A stretch of 41,995 bases of DNA from Chromera velia. Lineage: Eukaryota > Sar > Chromeraceae. The stretch lies in contig JAHBMJ010002378.1 in NCBI GenBank assembly GCA_018398765.1, positions 4,424-46,418 of the forward strand, written 5' to 3'. Positions 22,704 through 33,779 of this stretch are shown piece by piece; the stretch's first letter is position 1, and every line of letters begins with the position of its first letter. The notes beneath the pieces were generated by a model. It was not told the DNA's origin. It did not search any database and saw only the letters and a list, made by a program, of their open reading frames with translations. The translations under genes were made by a program, and so were the position numbers.

Positions 22704-23912
22704 TAGTGACCATGTTTGATTTGATTTGATTTGATTTAATTTGAGGTAGGGCTTAAGCTCAAATTAAATATCTAGTCAGGGAGGACCTAGTGTTTAAAGA
22801 CCTATTAAATATGATCAAATATTTGATCAATATGACTTTCAACCTCAAATATGAAGGTCCCGAAAAAACTTTTGCAGGCACCAATCCGTCACGCATGCTG
22901 ATTCAAATGAAAAAACCTAAATCTTGATGGTTTGCTCTAAAAAAAAAAACGTTTTGAGCTGCAGTGAAATTGACGTTTCATCCCCTTTTACTTCATGTAG
23001 AGGTAAACCGATCAGCTGAACGTTTTCCTGAACAGCTGTGTTGACTTTTTTGGTGCTGGAACATCTTTTACGGCCCTCTTTTTGAGCGTCTGCAAACATT
23101 TTACACCCCATAAAGACATGTCACACAATCTGACAGGGTTGAACGGGAAGAAGAAGACATTTGTTTTTAGAGCCGGGTACGTAAAAAAAATATGGTCCGT
23201 ACAAAAGGGGGCAAATGTGATTTAGTGTCAGGTGAAAATATAAGGAGCCGAGGGGGAAGGAGAAACTATTTGTGGCTGTGAGTATACAGCAGCGGCAACC
23301 AGTTCTTTTCAAACCTACCTCATCAATCAGCATGGCTTGACGATCACGTCTGATAAACAAATAGCAAACGTGTGCGCGGTTCTCGTCTTTCTCGCCCAGG
23401 AGCACCCACTCCTGGAAAGCCGAAAAGCCAGAGAAAAAGCTCTCAGCAGCTCCCACCACCGATCGATTCGATTCATATTGAAGAAAGTGATCATGAAGAA
23501 GAGGAAAAGGAAGTGCCATAAAGCTGATTGATTGTCACCTCAATTTTGGTACGTGCTCTAACTTTATCGTATCAACAAAAAGTCATATGCAATTTCAAAT
23601 CTATTAATTTTACATTCTTAATCTCTATTAGTACTAGAGTGAGTCTCAGTGACTAGTGTATATACACTGCCACACAAGCACATTTTTTTTACGGAACTGA
23701 TAAGTTATAATTTTATATATATTTTTTTAAATTTTTGAAACACACATCAGAAATGTTCTGATAACTATTGTCATGAGAAAAATGATCAGAATGACAGTAA
23801 GTCAGTGACTCAGTGAGGAACCCTAAGAGGTTAACCTCAAATCTTACCTCAAATATCAAATATTTGAGGTTGAAGCTCAAATCAAATCAAATCAAATCAA
23901 ACATGGTCACTA
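22704..23912 (+). mobile_element. 1209-bp non-autonomous hAT element inside LINE copy 2
   Basis: It starts TAGTGACCATGTTTGATT and ends ...AAACATGGTCACTA, flanked by CCTGTAGT (22696-22703) and CCTGTAGC (23913-23920), 7 of 8 identical. The B end is left. Its remnant transposase reads only the N-terminal finger region (about 23100-23340, ending near the HLINQHGLT equivalent), then the acidic C-terminal tail, joined by internal deletion. LINE linker sequence continues on both sides, which proves the insertion. Confidence 0.9.
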
Positions 23913-23995
23913 CCTGTAGCACTGAAAGGCTAGATTCCCACAAACCAGGGTAGACTTTTTCAGTGAATTGCTTAACCGCTGACGCCAGAGATGAT

Positions 23996-24250
23996 ACTAC
24001 AGGATTGGTGTAATATAAACACCAATTAGCTTTACATAAACTTTAAACCTAAAAAAAATATAATTGGAAATTTGGATTTCCAATTGGAAATCTAATTTTT
24101 CAATTAGAAATCACATGCATTTTGAATTAGAAAATTTCTAATTGGAATCCAATTGGAACCAATTGGAAACATATTTTTTTTATGTCAAAAACTTTGTTTA
24201 CAGACTTCTCGTAGTGCCCAAAGACTAATTAAATAGTGTTAAACCTTTGT
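23996..24250 (+). repeat. Right copy of the 255-bp direct repeat flanking LINE copy 2
   Basis: Partner of 19569-19823. It begins directly at the 5'-truncated end of the LINE (…AGAGATGAT) and continues into ordinary AATTGG-element sequence (GTAAACATAG), which is what the uninterrupted target would have contained. Confidence 0.9.
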
Positions 24251-24571
24251 GTAAACATAGTTTCATTTTAAACAATAAATTAAAGAAGAAAAAAATAATT
24301 GGAAATTGGATTTCCAATTAGATTCCAATTCATTTTCCAATTCAAAACGTATATGTTTTTTAATTGTATTTTTTTAGGTTTAATGTTTATGTAAAGCTAA
24401 TTGGTGTTCAGATTTGAAAGCTTTCAAGTTAAGTTTTAAAATGTTTATGCATAAAAATACAGCTTTGTACATTAAGTTTTTCACATAGAAAAAAATGTTT
24501 CCAGATTGCTGTGAATTGGGAATTTGGGATTCCAAATTCCCAATTGAGCATTCCAATTTTCCCAATTACTC

Positions 24572-24813
24572 TAGGCTCCCTATACGTGGAAAAATTTAAA
24601 AAGTTAATTGGTCAAAATCACTTTTACTTTTTTTTTAAATTTTATTTTTTGGAAGGACACACTTCAAGTTCGAAGCTCATTGGCAAAGCTCAGCTGACAT
24701 ATAAAAATAAAAAGATAAAAAAACTAATTCAAGTTTTGACCCAAATTTATTTATTTATTTTTTCATGTATGGGGATGATGATGATGATGATGATGATGAT
24801 TGATCGAGCCTGG
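24572..24813. mobile_element. 242-bp insertion with 9-bp target duplication
   Basis: CAATTACTC occurs at 24563-24571 and 24814-24822. The intervening segment starts TAGGCTCCC and ends GAGCCTGG, so AGGCTC/GAGCCT forms a short inverted terminus. It has a (GAT)n run (about 24774-24800) near the right end. It breaks the right inverted terminus of the AATTGG-rich element. A 9-bp duplication would fit a Mutator-like MITE; 8 bp (hAT) is also possible. Confidence 0.6.
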
Positions 24814-25728
24814 CAATTACTCCCAAATGCGATAGGGCAGAGGTAGATTTTACCTAAATATTCTTTTCCTCTATTTTTACGCCAATTGTTCAACCGGGCG
24901 ATATTTATGCTGATCGAACCTAAAAAAAGAAGACAATAAAAAAATGTTTTTCACTTGTTTTTTTCTATTTTTTTCTTATATATGTGATGTCTATATCTCG
25001 GTTTACGTAGATGCGGAGAAAGACTTCTGTGATGGTCGATTTGTTGCCCTTGCTAAAGCTTGCTTTATAGGGCTTAATTGCTTCGAAAAGTGCCTGAAAA
25101 AGTATCGTCATTTTCAGTCTGGCACTGCCTTTCGGCCTTTTTTGTGCGTTTGATTCAGTGTTTCATTCATCTCACTGACACTTTCACTTCTTTATTAACA
25201 CGCAAGACTCAGCAAGGGAAATCACGCACCAGCAAGAAAGATCGACAGTTGCAGCTGTGTTACAAACACCGAGGGATTGATGGCTTTTTGCTGTGGGGAA
25301 AATTCCACATCAAGACTATCATGCACAAGCACGAGATTGAAGAAGGCCGGCAGGCAGGCAGGCAGGAAAGAAGGAAGAAAGAGCGAAATCCATCATGTTT
25401 AACACGCAGCGGTTCACTCACCTACAAGCAGTGGAGACACGCTTGAGCATGGGGGAAACGAAGCAACGGACGGCAAAAGAGTGGAATGCACACTCAATGC
25501 GTGCAAGACAGTAGACATGCACACAATCGAAGAACTAAGAAAGAACGGGAAAACCATTTCTCTGCTGTACTCGCTGGTTACGGACGGCGGTGCCAACCAG
25601 CTTTTGCTGGCAACTACAGAGAGAATATTGGATTTATTGTGTCCCTCCACCGCCGGTTCTCTCGGATATTTTTTGTGGACGGAAAACGACGGACAAGAAA
25701 AGTCAGAAAGAACGAACGCCTATAACTA

Positions 25729-25811
25729 ACACACACACACACACACACAGACACACACACACACAGACACACAGACACACAGACACACAGACACACAGAC
25801 ACAGAGACACA

Positions 25812-25845
<34 letters not shown>
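25729..25845. repeat. CA/CAGA compound microsatellite
   Basis: Alternating ACACAC runs broken by ACACAG units extend over about 115 bp. It accounts for the Thr/His and Val/Cys-rich frames on both strands. Confidence 0.95.
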
Positions 25846-25847
<2 letters not shown>

Positions 25848-28180
25848 GGAAAGGACGTACCGAACAAGGAACCAAGGAACGAAAGAAAGAAAGCAATTAC
25901 GGAAAGAACTTTCACTATTTCTCCCGAAAGAAAAAGACTGTCGCTGGAACGTTAAGCACAGAAGGAACAGCCTGCTGCGCTGCACTTCATGCGTCGACTC
26001 CCCGCTCCCCCGCACCAACGAAGAACTCAACCCCTTTTTGCCGTTGTAGGAGACATAGTCACAAGCCGACTCTATTTTGAAGCGCAAACATCGGGGCATA
26101 ATATTATAGGCAAAAGCACACATTGACACAGATGAACATGGGCATGGGAAACAAAACGACACCATAAAAACACTGACAAGATCGAAAAGAAAAAGAATCA
26201 TGAAGGCAGTTTCAGACCATCAGAAGTCACGGGACAATCAGGGGCTTTCTTCCACATGCAGACATGTCTGTGCAAATAACGACTTTGACAGCTACACACA
26301 CACACAGACAGATAGATGCAAGCCAACGCCCTGTACAGCCACGCATAGTGACTGACAGAGAGACTCGTTCAGTCCCGTTCAGTCAGTAAGGCAGAAAGAT
26401 CCAGTGAGTGAGTGAGGCGGGCAGGTAGATACCATCCATCCATCCATTCAGGATCATCCAACTTCCTTCCTTCCTTTCTGCATGAGCGCATCCTCCAGAA
26501 TGATCGAGTAATATAGTCACGGTCTCCTCGCTGCGATGACGCGTAGAAGAGAAGTGTGTGAGAGGGGACATTCCGTTTTCTGGTTCCATCCGTCCATCCA
26601 TTCACAGGAAGTGATATGATGTGAAAACCATGAGTCTATCTGCCTCCCTGCGTGTCCTCGTGTCTGTCTGTCTATCGAGTGTGCGTGAGACTTCCCCCCA
26701 ACGAATCCCCGGATTTTTCCCGTTGTCGTTACTTCGTCTGCTCCGGTCAAGCTTTCATTTTCGCGTACCTTCGCCTCTCATCTTCCGTTCTGTCGCTGTC
26801 ATGCACCTACTACTACTTCCAGAAAGCTCTCACCTCTTTGCAGCTTCATCAGGCCACCAGGGCTATATGCTGCCTAAAAGCCTCTTGTCTTTTTCTTTCC
26901 ACGCACCTTCAGAGTCTCCATGAGACGTTACTTTCTTTCAGCAGTCCCCCCTCCAATTCACCTTTTCTTTCCAAACGGCAACACCAGACCCCTCCTGTCT
27001 GAGCAGATTCTTGCCGTCTGACTCGGATGCAAGTGCATCACCCTGCATGTCTGCCCGGGAACTGAACAAAAAACAAACAAACAAAGAACGATTCTAAACA
27101 ATCTGCTACTATGGTTCGCGTCCTCTCCTCGTTTCGGCAAAAAGAACGAAAGTAAAATGCAGACGCTTTGAACAAGTAAGATAAATCAAGACAGCGAAAA
27201 TTTTGGTTGGGTGAAAAATAATGATCAAGAGGAAAATGTTCAAACCGTGCATGCATATCGGTACGAGACAGGGGAAAGAAAAAGAAAAAGTGCCCGAAGA
27301 AGATTCGGGGAAGGGAGGACTACACCGACTGTTTGTGCATTCATGCATGCATGCACGCATTCAGATGAAGGCACCAAAAGACACGGTGCAATCAGCATTC
27401 AGACGGTACTGTTTCGTCCCGTGGAGGTGCATGCAAAAGAAAGACTGATTGGGTATCCCATTCAATCATTGAGCGAGCTGCGCTAATCACGTAGGCCGGT
27501 CATTAAGGTAGTAGGGGAGGGAGTTACATCCATGTGTTACGGTGCGACCGCAACACCCCAACCCCGATTCATTCCCTTTCTCTCTCATGCAGCTCTCTTC
27601 TTCATTTTCGGCACGCAAAAGACATTCTCTCAAAAGTTTTGATTCACAAATTGCTTGGAGGTGGCATTAGGATTGCATGGCGGCGGGGAGTGTGGGCATA
27701 AAAAAAGGAACATGTGAGCAAAAGCCTGCTTCGGCTCTGCGAACATCCTTGGCGTGGCGTTTCTCTCTCTGTTTTCGCTCACAGTCTGATGTGATCAATC
27801 CACTCTCGATCACACCCACGCACTTCAAAAAGAAAAAGACAATTCGTGGTCACACAAGCAAAAGCATGGCTTTCGCACACTGACTCTTCTAGGAGAAGGA
27901 GTTAGAGGAAGAGAAGATGCAGACAGAGAAAAGAGAGAAGGAGAGAAAGAATCGTGAAATAAGGAAGACAGAAAAAAGAGACATGGACAGAATCGAAAAT
28001 TGCGATACAAAAACCACCCCTCGATTTTTCGATTTCGTCAAACAAACTTCAGGCAGGAAGGAAAGGGGTAGCGTTGCAAGGACACACGTACCCGTAGGCA
28101 GGAAGGAAAGGAGTAGCGTTGCAAGGACATAGGGCACAAACAACTTTCACGCTTTTGCTCGTGCCAATCAAAATGGAAAT

Positions 28181-28229
28181 GCTACTTTCTTTCTTTTATC
28201 CGAGCTGCTACTTTCTTTCTTTTATCCGA
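28181..28229. repeat. 26-bp tandem duplication
   Basis: GCTACTTTCTTTCTTTTATC starts at 28181 and again at 28207. Confidence 0.9.
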
Positions 28230-28732
28230 TCATCAGATCGGTTCAATGGAAAGAGCGGGTAGTCGTCGAATGAGAAATGTCAAAAACGGGACCTTGTTTT
28301 TTGATCTTGTCACTCTTTCTTTCTCTCGGCCTCCCCCCATGCAGTCTTGCTTTCCTCGTTTTGTCTGAGCACCTCTGCACGCTCCTCGATGGAGGGAGAG
28401 AAACGGTCTTTTCATGTTCCCCTCATGCGCCCATTCAGAAATTTGAATATCGCTCACGCCAACCACTTAGTCGTGTCCAGGTACTTCCCTTCCTTCGTCA
28501 ACTGGAACCATCGGACATCTCCTTTCATTTCAAAGAATCATGCAAACCGCAACGGTACTTTCTTTTCTTTTCGGTCTTTTCTTTAGAACGTCCGGACCCT
28601 CTGGCAAGGAGAGATGAGACGTGAGTGAAAAAGACGACCAGACGCAGACGGAGGCGGAGGAAGCTTCTTCTTTTCATTCTCTCTTTTCCTCTTCCTTCCC
28701 CCTGACTGAGAGAGACCCCACTCCCTCCCCTG

Positions 28733-31700
28733 TCACTTCTCTGCCTTCACAACCCGGACGCGCATTCCATTCTTCATGGCAAGCGTCAAACCAGAGCGCA
28801 CCTGCACAGAACCCAGTCTCCCCTCTTCCTCGGCAGGCAAAAAGTCAAAATGGTCGAGCAGAGATGCCAGAGCGACTGTCATCTCCAACATCGCCATGTG
28901 ACGCCCCAAACACTCACGGGGCCCCGCCTGAAACGCCACAAACTTGTGAGAGGGTGGCAGTTTCTCGAACTCGAGCCATCGACTGGGTCTGAACTTCTTT
29001 GCGTCCTCCCCCCACACCGACGCGAGACGGCCCATCGTGTGAGCGCACACGACCGCGATCGACCCAGCGGGAACAAAAGTCCCATCGGGGAGCGTGTCGT
29101 CTCCGAGGGCCCGTTTGAGGATTCTGGGCACAGACGGGTGGAGTCTGAGGGTCTCGTGGATGACTGCAGTGACGAAGGGGAGCTTGGACTGCAAACAAAA
29201 AGGAAAAAAACAGGGGGGATCTGAACGTTTGTTCTTTTGATACATACAGAGACAGCGGGGAGAGCATGGATGGAAGTGGATACGCAAGGACTGAAGCAGA
29301 GACATACGGTGTCCTTGTTCGCTCGTCGTCAGTCAACGCGACTGCTGTTCGGGTGTGCACGAGAAATGCAAAACCCTGCAGGCTATGCTCTCACACTTCC
29401 TTGACATGAACACACTTGCGTCACTCTCCTTTCCCTCTTCTCTTCTTGACCTCCCGTACCGTCTTTACATGCTCTCAACCCCCCTACCTGCACGCCCCCC
29501 CCCGTACTCACTCACTCACTTACTCACCCTGGTGGCTTGGAAGTCCAGTTCTCCTCCTGCCTCCCTCATTGCAGATCGAACTTCCTCCCGTGCTCTCTGC
29601 ACGTCCTCGGGGTGTTGCATGAGTTCATACAGAGCCCAGCTGAGAGCCTGGCTCATCGTGTCCTTCCCTGCGATGAGAAAGTTCAAAACCATGTCTCGCA
29701 GCTGCTTGTCTGACATGTGGGGGTCTGCTGCCATGAACAGCGAGAGGAAGTCCCTCCGAGGAGGTGACACCGTTGCTGCCTGGGAGCCGGATGATAGGAG
29801 GGAAAGGGGATGGGGTGGCTGCACTGGGGGCATCTCGCTGAAGTCCGGGAAAGAGAGGGCACCATCACTTCTCGAATTTTTCTTTGACTCTCGGAGGTCC
29901 CTCAGTATCTCTCTCCCACCACCCGCACCACTGCTGTGCTGCCCACGCATTCCCTCTGCCTCCTCCCCCTCTGACCTCACTCCCCCATCTTCCCCCTCCG
30001 CCTCAGACCGTGTGACTGATGAAGCAGACCCTTCAGAAGACATCTGCTCACACCCCTGTGAGGAATCCGACCCCGTCGCCAATCTGCGTGAGAAGAAAGG
30101 CGAATGGGCGCGCGTGCTGACAGCAGCAGAAGATGAAGTCTCAAGAGAAGTGGGGGCTTGTTCTGCCTCTGCTGTGAGTGAAAGCAGTCTTGTCTCACTG
30201 CTTTTCTCACTTTCCTTCTCATGCTGCAGTGCTGCTTTCTCCTCCCCTCGCATCATCTCCTCTCTCCTCTTCCGCACTATCGAAAGAGAGAGCCTGTCAA
30301 GGGCCTGAATGTCTTTTCTCAGTTGACGCTCGGGTCCAAACACGAAGGGAAGCCAACGAGTGACACGCCAGAGGGGATTCCATCCCCGCAGCTCAGTCAG
30401 CTCGTTGGCCCTGTCAAAGGCGGAGAGAAACTCTGAAGCTTCACTCTCGAGACAGCCCATCTCCGAGCCAAACCCAATCTCACCGATGCTGCACACACAC
30501 ACACACACAGAGGGAGAAAAGATGTCTATTTGAAGCGCAAGCAAAGGGGATTCGAACCTCGCACTTCTCCGATGCATCGTGCTAGCTAGGTGGACAGATT
30601 CCTTTGCCGCTGCCTAACGGTCGTAGAACGGCCACAGGCTCACTTTCCTTTCCGAGCACAATTCGTTCTCACTTTTCATGACTTTCTGTGCCGTCTCCTG
30701 TATGTCCTCTCCCCAGTAACTGCTTCTCTCCAGTCTCATTTACTGACTAACGCATTCCTGTTGTCCTTCCGAAACATCACGCTTGGATTGATCCACTCAA
30801 AGAGCAAGAAGGAAAGACTGACCATTCCAGTGTGAACCTGCTGAGCAGAGAGTAGATGTCCACCACCCGCTCCTCCTCGGCTGCCTCCCCCAAGATTCCC
30901 ATCAGAGTCTCTGTGTGCTCTTTGAAAACTCCGAACATGAAGTCCCTCAGCATCGTCAGAGAAAACATAGGGGCGGCGCGCTTGCGATGAAGTCCTGTCA
31001 GAGAGAGATCCAGCCATTGATAGAAAACAAAAGAAAAAGGGCGATCATGAGTCGCTACCAGTGATAATACTGTCGTAAGCCAGTTTAGGGGTGTTCACAG
31101 ATATACATCACCATACCCTTTCACGTTCGTCCCCCAATTTGCCGTCCTCCCACCTCTCTCTTTCCTTGTGGACCCACTTTCTCTCTCCCTCCCACCCATC
31201 TACTTACCGAGGCCTCTCTCTTCTCTTCTCTGAATTTGAGTTTGAGCATCCAACCAGCCAACCAACTAAACACATGCAAACCATGCACATTCCCGCAATG
31301 GGCCTGCACAGACCTCACCCTCTTGCATGCCGACAGAACGAGAGAACGAACATCTTTCCGGATGTTGACTCACTCACTTGACTGCGTGACTGACGGACTG
31401 ACTCCAGATTTCGCCATCAGTGGAGAATATGCCGTCTCCAAGGAAGTCCTCGAGGATGTCATGAAACTCCTGTCCCTTCGGATAGTTCTCGAAGTTCGTT
31501 CTCAGGATCCATTGGGCATTGGAAGGACAGACCGTCGCAACGACCCACCCCTGTCCCGGGAGACGGAAACAGATGGAGGACGCCTGGAGCTTCTCAAAGT
31601 CCCTGACATTGTCATCGAGATCTGCAGCATGCAAAGCACGTGCCTGCAACCAGCCACACACAGGGAGGGAAAGGGAAAGTCAGACACATCAACTAAGACA

Positions 31701-31909
31701 GTCTGACCCATCACAGGTACAGAAGAAGAGCCCCAACTTACCACATCGCCGATCAGAGGGATATGTCGAGGAATCACATGAGGCGTCACGGGGCACGAGG
31801 GCCTCCTGACATAAGTCGTCCAAACGTAGTACCCAGCAGCCGCGACCGCAGCCACAGCAGCGCCCCCGTAGAGTACTGACTGCGAGCTCCGATCCAAAGA
31901 AAGAGACAT
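28733..31909 (-). CDS. Cytochrome P450 monooxygenase, microsomal, CYP4/CYP86-like clan
   Basis: Five exons join in phase to 665 residues: 31909-31742, 31643-31403, 30994-30823, 30488-29528 and 29188-28733. Exon 1 starts at MSLSLDRSS, with a membrane anchor (residues about 12-34) and the Pro-rich HIPLIGDV hinge. The C-helix motif WRLHRKRAAPMF spans exons 2 and 3. FTLECIGEIGFGSE bridges exons 3 and 4. The I helix has NFLIAGKDTMSQALSW (AGKDT at 467-471). ETLR is at 526-529, FRPSRW precedes the heme loop, and FQAGPRECLGRHMA supplies the heme Cys at 607. It should hydroxylate a hydrophobic substrate, likely a fatty acid or related lipid, with an ER reductase; substrate is inferred from clan resemblance only. 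A low-complexity insert of about 160 residues (about 275-438) before the I helix makes it longer than the usual 500. It is divergent from the lipase gene. Confidence 0.92.
30541..30607 (-). other. tRNA-like remnant in a P450 intron
   Basis: On the minus strand, GCAAAGG at the 5' end can pair perfectly with CCTTTGC at the 3' end. The segment contains GGTTCGAATCC, a perfect match to the internal promoter B box, and TAGCTAGCACGA, resembling an A box. The arms do not fold into a normal tRNA (67 nt, weak T and anticodon stems). It is more likely a tRNA-derived fragment or chance than a gene. Confidence 0.2.
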
Positions 31910-32778
31910 ACTTGAGGGACCACAGGAGAGGATCTTTCTCAGAGATTCAAGGGAAAGAGTTCCCCCGCAATCCGACGGGACTCTTGTTGGACTGGAACTA
32001 TGCAGGCGTAGAAGACGGTCCCGTACACATTGCTGCTTTGTCAGTTGCCCAAAAGACCAAGTTTCTTGGTATGGAAAGTTGGAAACCAAACTACGTATTC
32101 CAAGAAGCTGTCTGAGACGTGAAAGGAAGAAGGAAGGTGCAAGCGATATGCGCGCGCGCGGGTTGCAAAGCGCGCGCGATCGAACCCGGCCCGGCCGGTA
32201 TTCTTTTTTTTATTTATGCGGAAAAATGAGAAGAGGCCCGAATGTCAAAAGCTGCGCTGCCCTCTACCCCGGCGCGACCCCGAAAATGAATGGCAAAACT
32301 CGAATTTTCTGTATTGGGTTTTCAATACGGAAAGACTCGCGACCCCGAAATTATTGGGAAAAAAAAAAACGCGATTCTCGTAGCACACACTCTGAGGGTG
32401 AGTGCCTCGATCTATACATTACCTATAGTACAACGTGTGCACAGCGGGCCGAGGGACGCACCGCCGGCCGGCCGGGCCGGCCCTGCAGGCCGAGGAGCGT
32501 TCGTTGCAATCCGTTGCACAGTGCATGTTGCACACATCACATTATATATATCACATCCATATCACATCCACACATCTTTCAATGACCTTCATTGATCGAA
32601 TGCATGACATGGTGGGACGTGCTATGAACACCCGAACCTCCGTACTAAGAATGACACGAGCTGGAGCTGCGCCAACCAGCCCAGGATATTAACATCAAAT
32701 TGAATGTACGAACCTTTCGACAAGTGAAGAGCTCTCCTGTCAGAAGATTTGACAGTCCAACACGACGGAATAAGAAGC
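31910..32778. promoter_or_regulatory. Divergent intergenic region of the P450 and lipase genes
   Basis: The region is 869 bp between start codons. It holds GC-rich palindromic runs (GCGCGCGCG near 32151-32162 and again near 32171; CCGGCCGG-type at about 32465-32482) and TATATATA at 32545-32552. Both promoters should be here; none can be pinned down. Confidence 0.35.
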
Positions 32779-33669
32779 ATGCCTCCGGTCCCTGAAATCG
32801 CGGTGATGTGTATGCGTCTGATTAGCCTCTTGGCCAGGCAGAAGCTCGGGGAGACTTTCTCATTCACCCGCAGCTCAAAAGATCGAGGCACGGTGGTGAC
32901 CCTCAAGTTTTCGTTGCTGGACAAGGTGGACTTCGGATCCAACCTCGTTTGTCTGCTGCTCAAAGAAGAAGAGCCCGCAGGAACAGAGGGAGGCCGTCTA
33001 TTCTTTGTGTTCCCCTACTTCAACCCTCGTGGGCCTCTCGAATTCGTTTTTTCTGGAATGAAGTTCGGGTCGGAAGGAATTGAGGACAACCGCAACGCCT
33101 CTCTGTTGGGATTTGCGGGAGAAATCGTAAAGAACGAGGTGGTTGTGAAAAGGCTGAAGGAACACGGAAATCGGGGAATTGTCCTGACTGGATTCTCTAT
33201 GGGAGGGGCTCTGTCGAATCTGGTGGCATATGAGCTGATAGAGAACGAAGGGTGCCTGTCTGACGTGACCGTGATGGCGTTCGGGAACGCTAAGCCAGGC
33301 AATGCAAAGTTTTCTGACTGGTTCGGGACCCACTTGAATGCAGACTCCAAAAACATTTTGGCAGTAAAGGCTGAGGGAGACGAGTTGCTTGTTGATCCTG
33401 TTGGCCTGACTCCAAGCTTTGAGAAGGGATTCGACCATCACCCTTCTCTGTATCTTTTGCGAGAAGGGGGAGACTTGTGCGCTGCAACCGGGGGTGAGAA
33501 AGAACTCCTGAAACAGAAAGCCTCTGACCACTCGGAAAAGAAGTCTGCTGGATGGATGGCTTTTTCCAATTTGACCTCTTCTCTCTTTGGAAAGGGCAAA
33601 GATCCTTATCAAAGAGCATACGACGCGCTCCATCAAGTGCTGACATACTATGAATTTGCAGTTGTGTGA
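32779..33669 (+). CDS. Class 3 (Rhizopus-type) lipase family protein
   Basis: A 296-codon frame from the ATG at 32779. The frame is open a little further upstream, but without another ATG. The nucleophile elbow is TGFSMGGALSN with Ser140 in G-x-S-x-G. FGNAKPGNAKFSDWF (residues 169-182) matches the conserved FGxPRxGNxxF block of lipase 3 after the elbow. The likely triad partners are Asp206 (LLVDP) and His220 or His221 (FDHHPSLY). It should be a serine hydrolase of acylglycerols or phospholipids. There is no clear signal peptide, although residues 7-19 are moderately hydrophobic, so a cytosolic or membrane-associated enzyme is likely. An unseen 5' exon is possible. It is divergent from the P450. 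Confidence 0.85.
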   Translation: MPPVPEIAVMCMRLISLLARQKLGETFSFTRSSKDRGTVVTLKFSLLDKVDFGSNLVCLLLKEEEPAGTEGGRLFFVFPYFNPRGPLEFVFSGMKFGSEGIEDNRNASLLGFAGEIVKNEVVVKRLKEHGNRGIVLTGFSMGGALSNLVAYELIENEGCLSDVTVMAFGNAKPGNAKFSDWFGTHLNADSKNILAVKAEGDELLVDPVGLTPSFEKGFDHHPSLYLLREGGDLCAATGGEKELLKQKASDHSEKKSAGWMAFSNLTSSLFGKGKDPYQRAYDALHQVLTYYEFAVV

Positions 33670-33779
33670 CGCTTTGTCGCCTCTCAGTATGCGGCCAACA
33701 GATCGACAGTTTCTGCACCAGGTTCTGTGATTCGGACTTGAAATGATCGACATTGTGAAGAAGCATGTTCGTTGGTCGG

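Larger units (their letters stand above)
19824..23995 (-). mobile_element. Non-LTR retrotransposon (LINE copy 2), 5'-truncated, interrupted by a hAT element
   Basis: In minus-strand order: a linker region after a missing endonuclease (about 23990-23930, then 22590-22260, including an in-frame TAG after QPW); the reverse-transcriptase entry NKADGLDGIAPEYLA (about 22030-21985); AAFVDFSKAFDTVLREK and MKQSDTLSPLLFLLFINNL (21782-21387); DYADDLVLFAY with YADD at 21311-21300; LMVNLKKTKILRLSS and YKYLGNWIFKGG; and a terminal C-x2-C...H-x5-C knuckle (20408-20091). Several frameshifts separate these pieces, so it is a pseudogene. The 3' end is a TTGAATTGAATTGA tail at about 19829. The hAT element at 22704-23912 sits inside the linker. 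The flanks are the 255-bp direct repeats. Confidence 0.85.
18901..24837. mobile_element. Large AATTGG-rich terminal-inverted-repeat element hosting a LINE
   Basis: The left end (CTCTATCACATTTGGGAG, TAATTGGGACAATTAGAATG, GAAACATTTTTTTCTAT, then CAAAGCTGCATTTTTGT at about 19035-19051) reappears inverted at the right end (about 24837-24440), giving a terminal inverted repeat of roughly 200 bp interrupted only by a later 242-bp insertion. Inside are short palindromes such as TACACACTTTAGTGTGTA and AATTGG-rich tracts. No transposase frame is visible, so it is non-autonomous. Removing the inserted LINE, its target duplication and the 242-bp insert leaves about 1.3 kb. The outer target duplication is not clear, so the limits are approximate to about 10 bp. 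Confidence 0.65.
24838..28732. other. Gene-poor stretch with simple repeats
   Basis: No frame here has a recognisable domain or a phase-matched exon partner. Possible coding-looking pieces (25508-25729 and 28347-28560, the latter followed by a GTACTT donor-like site) are recorded only as weak candidates. It includes a long CA/CAGA microsatellite (about 25729-25845), GGCAGGAAGGAAAGG duplicates at 28054 and 28098, and a 26-bp tandem duplication at 28181-28229. Confidence 0.35.

Noticed and set aside
19569-24250. The 255-bp direct repeats read as LTRs of a retrotransposon
   Set aside because: The enclosed reverse transcriptase is of non-LTR type, there is no integrase or protease, the repeats do not begin TG or end CA, and the repeat sequence continues naturally into the surrounding AATTGG element.
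25614-26201. 195-codon Val/Cys/Ser-rich frame
   Set aside because: It is the translation of the CA microsatellite.
28347-28560. Possible exon followed by a donor-like GTACTT
   Set aside because: The translation looks weakly protein-like but has no recognised family and no in-phase partner.
29355-30308. 317-codon plus-strand frame opposite the P450
   Set aside because: It is antisense to P450 exon 4, whose opposite strand encodes the I-helix and other conserved motifs in phase with its neighbours.
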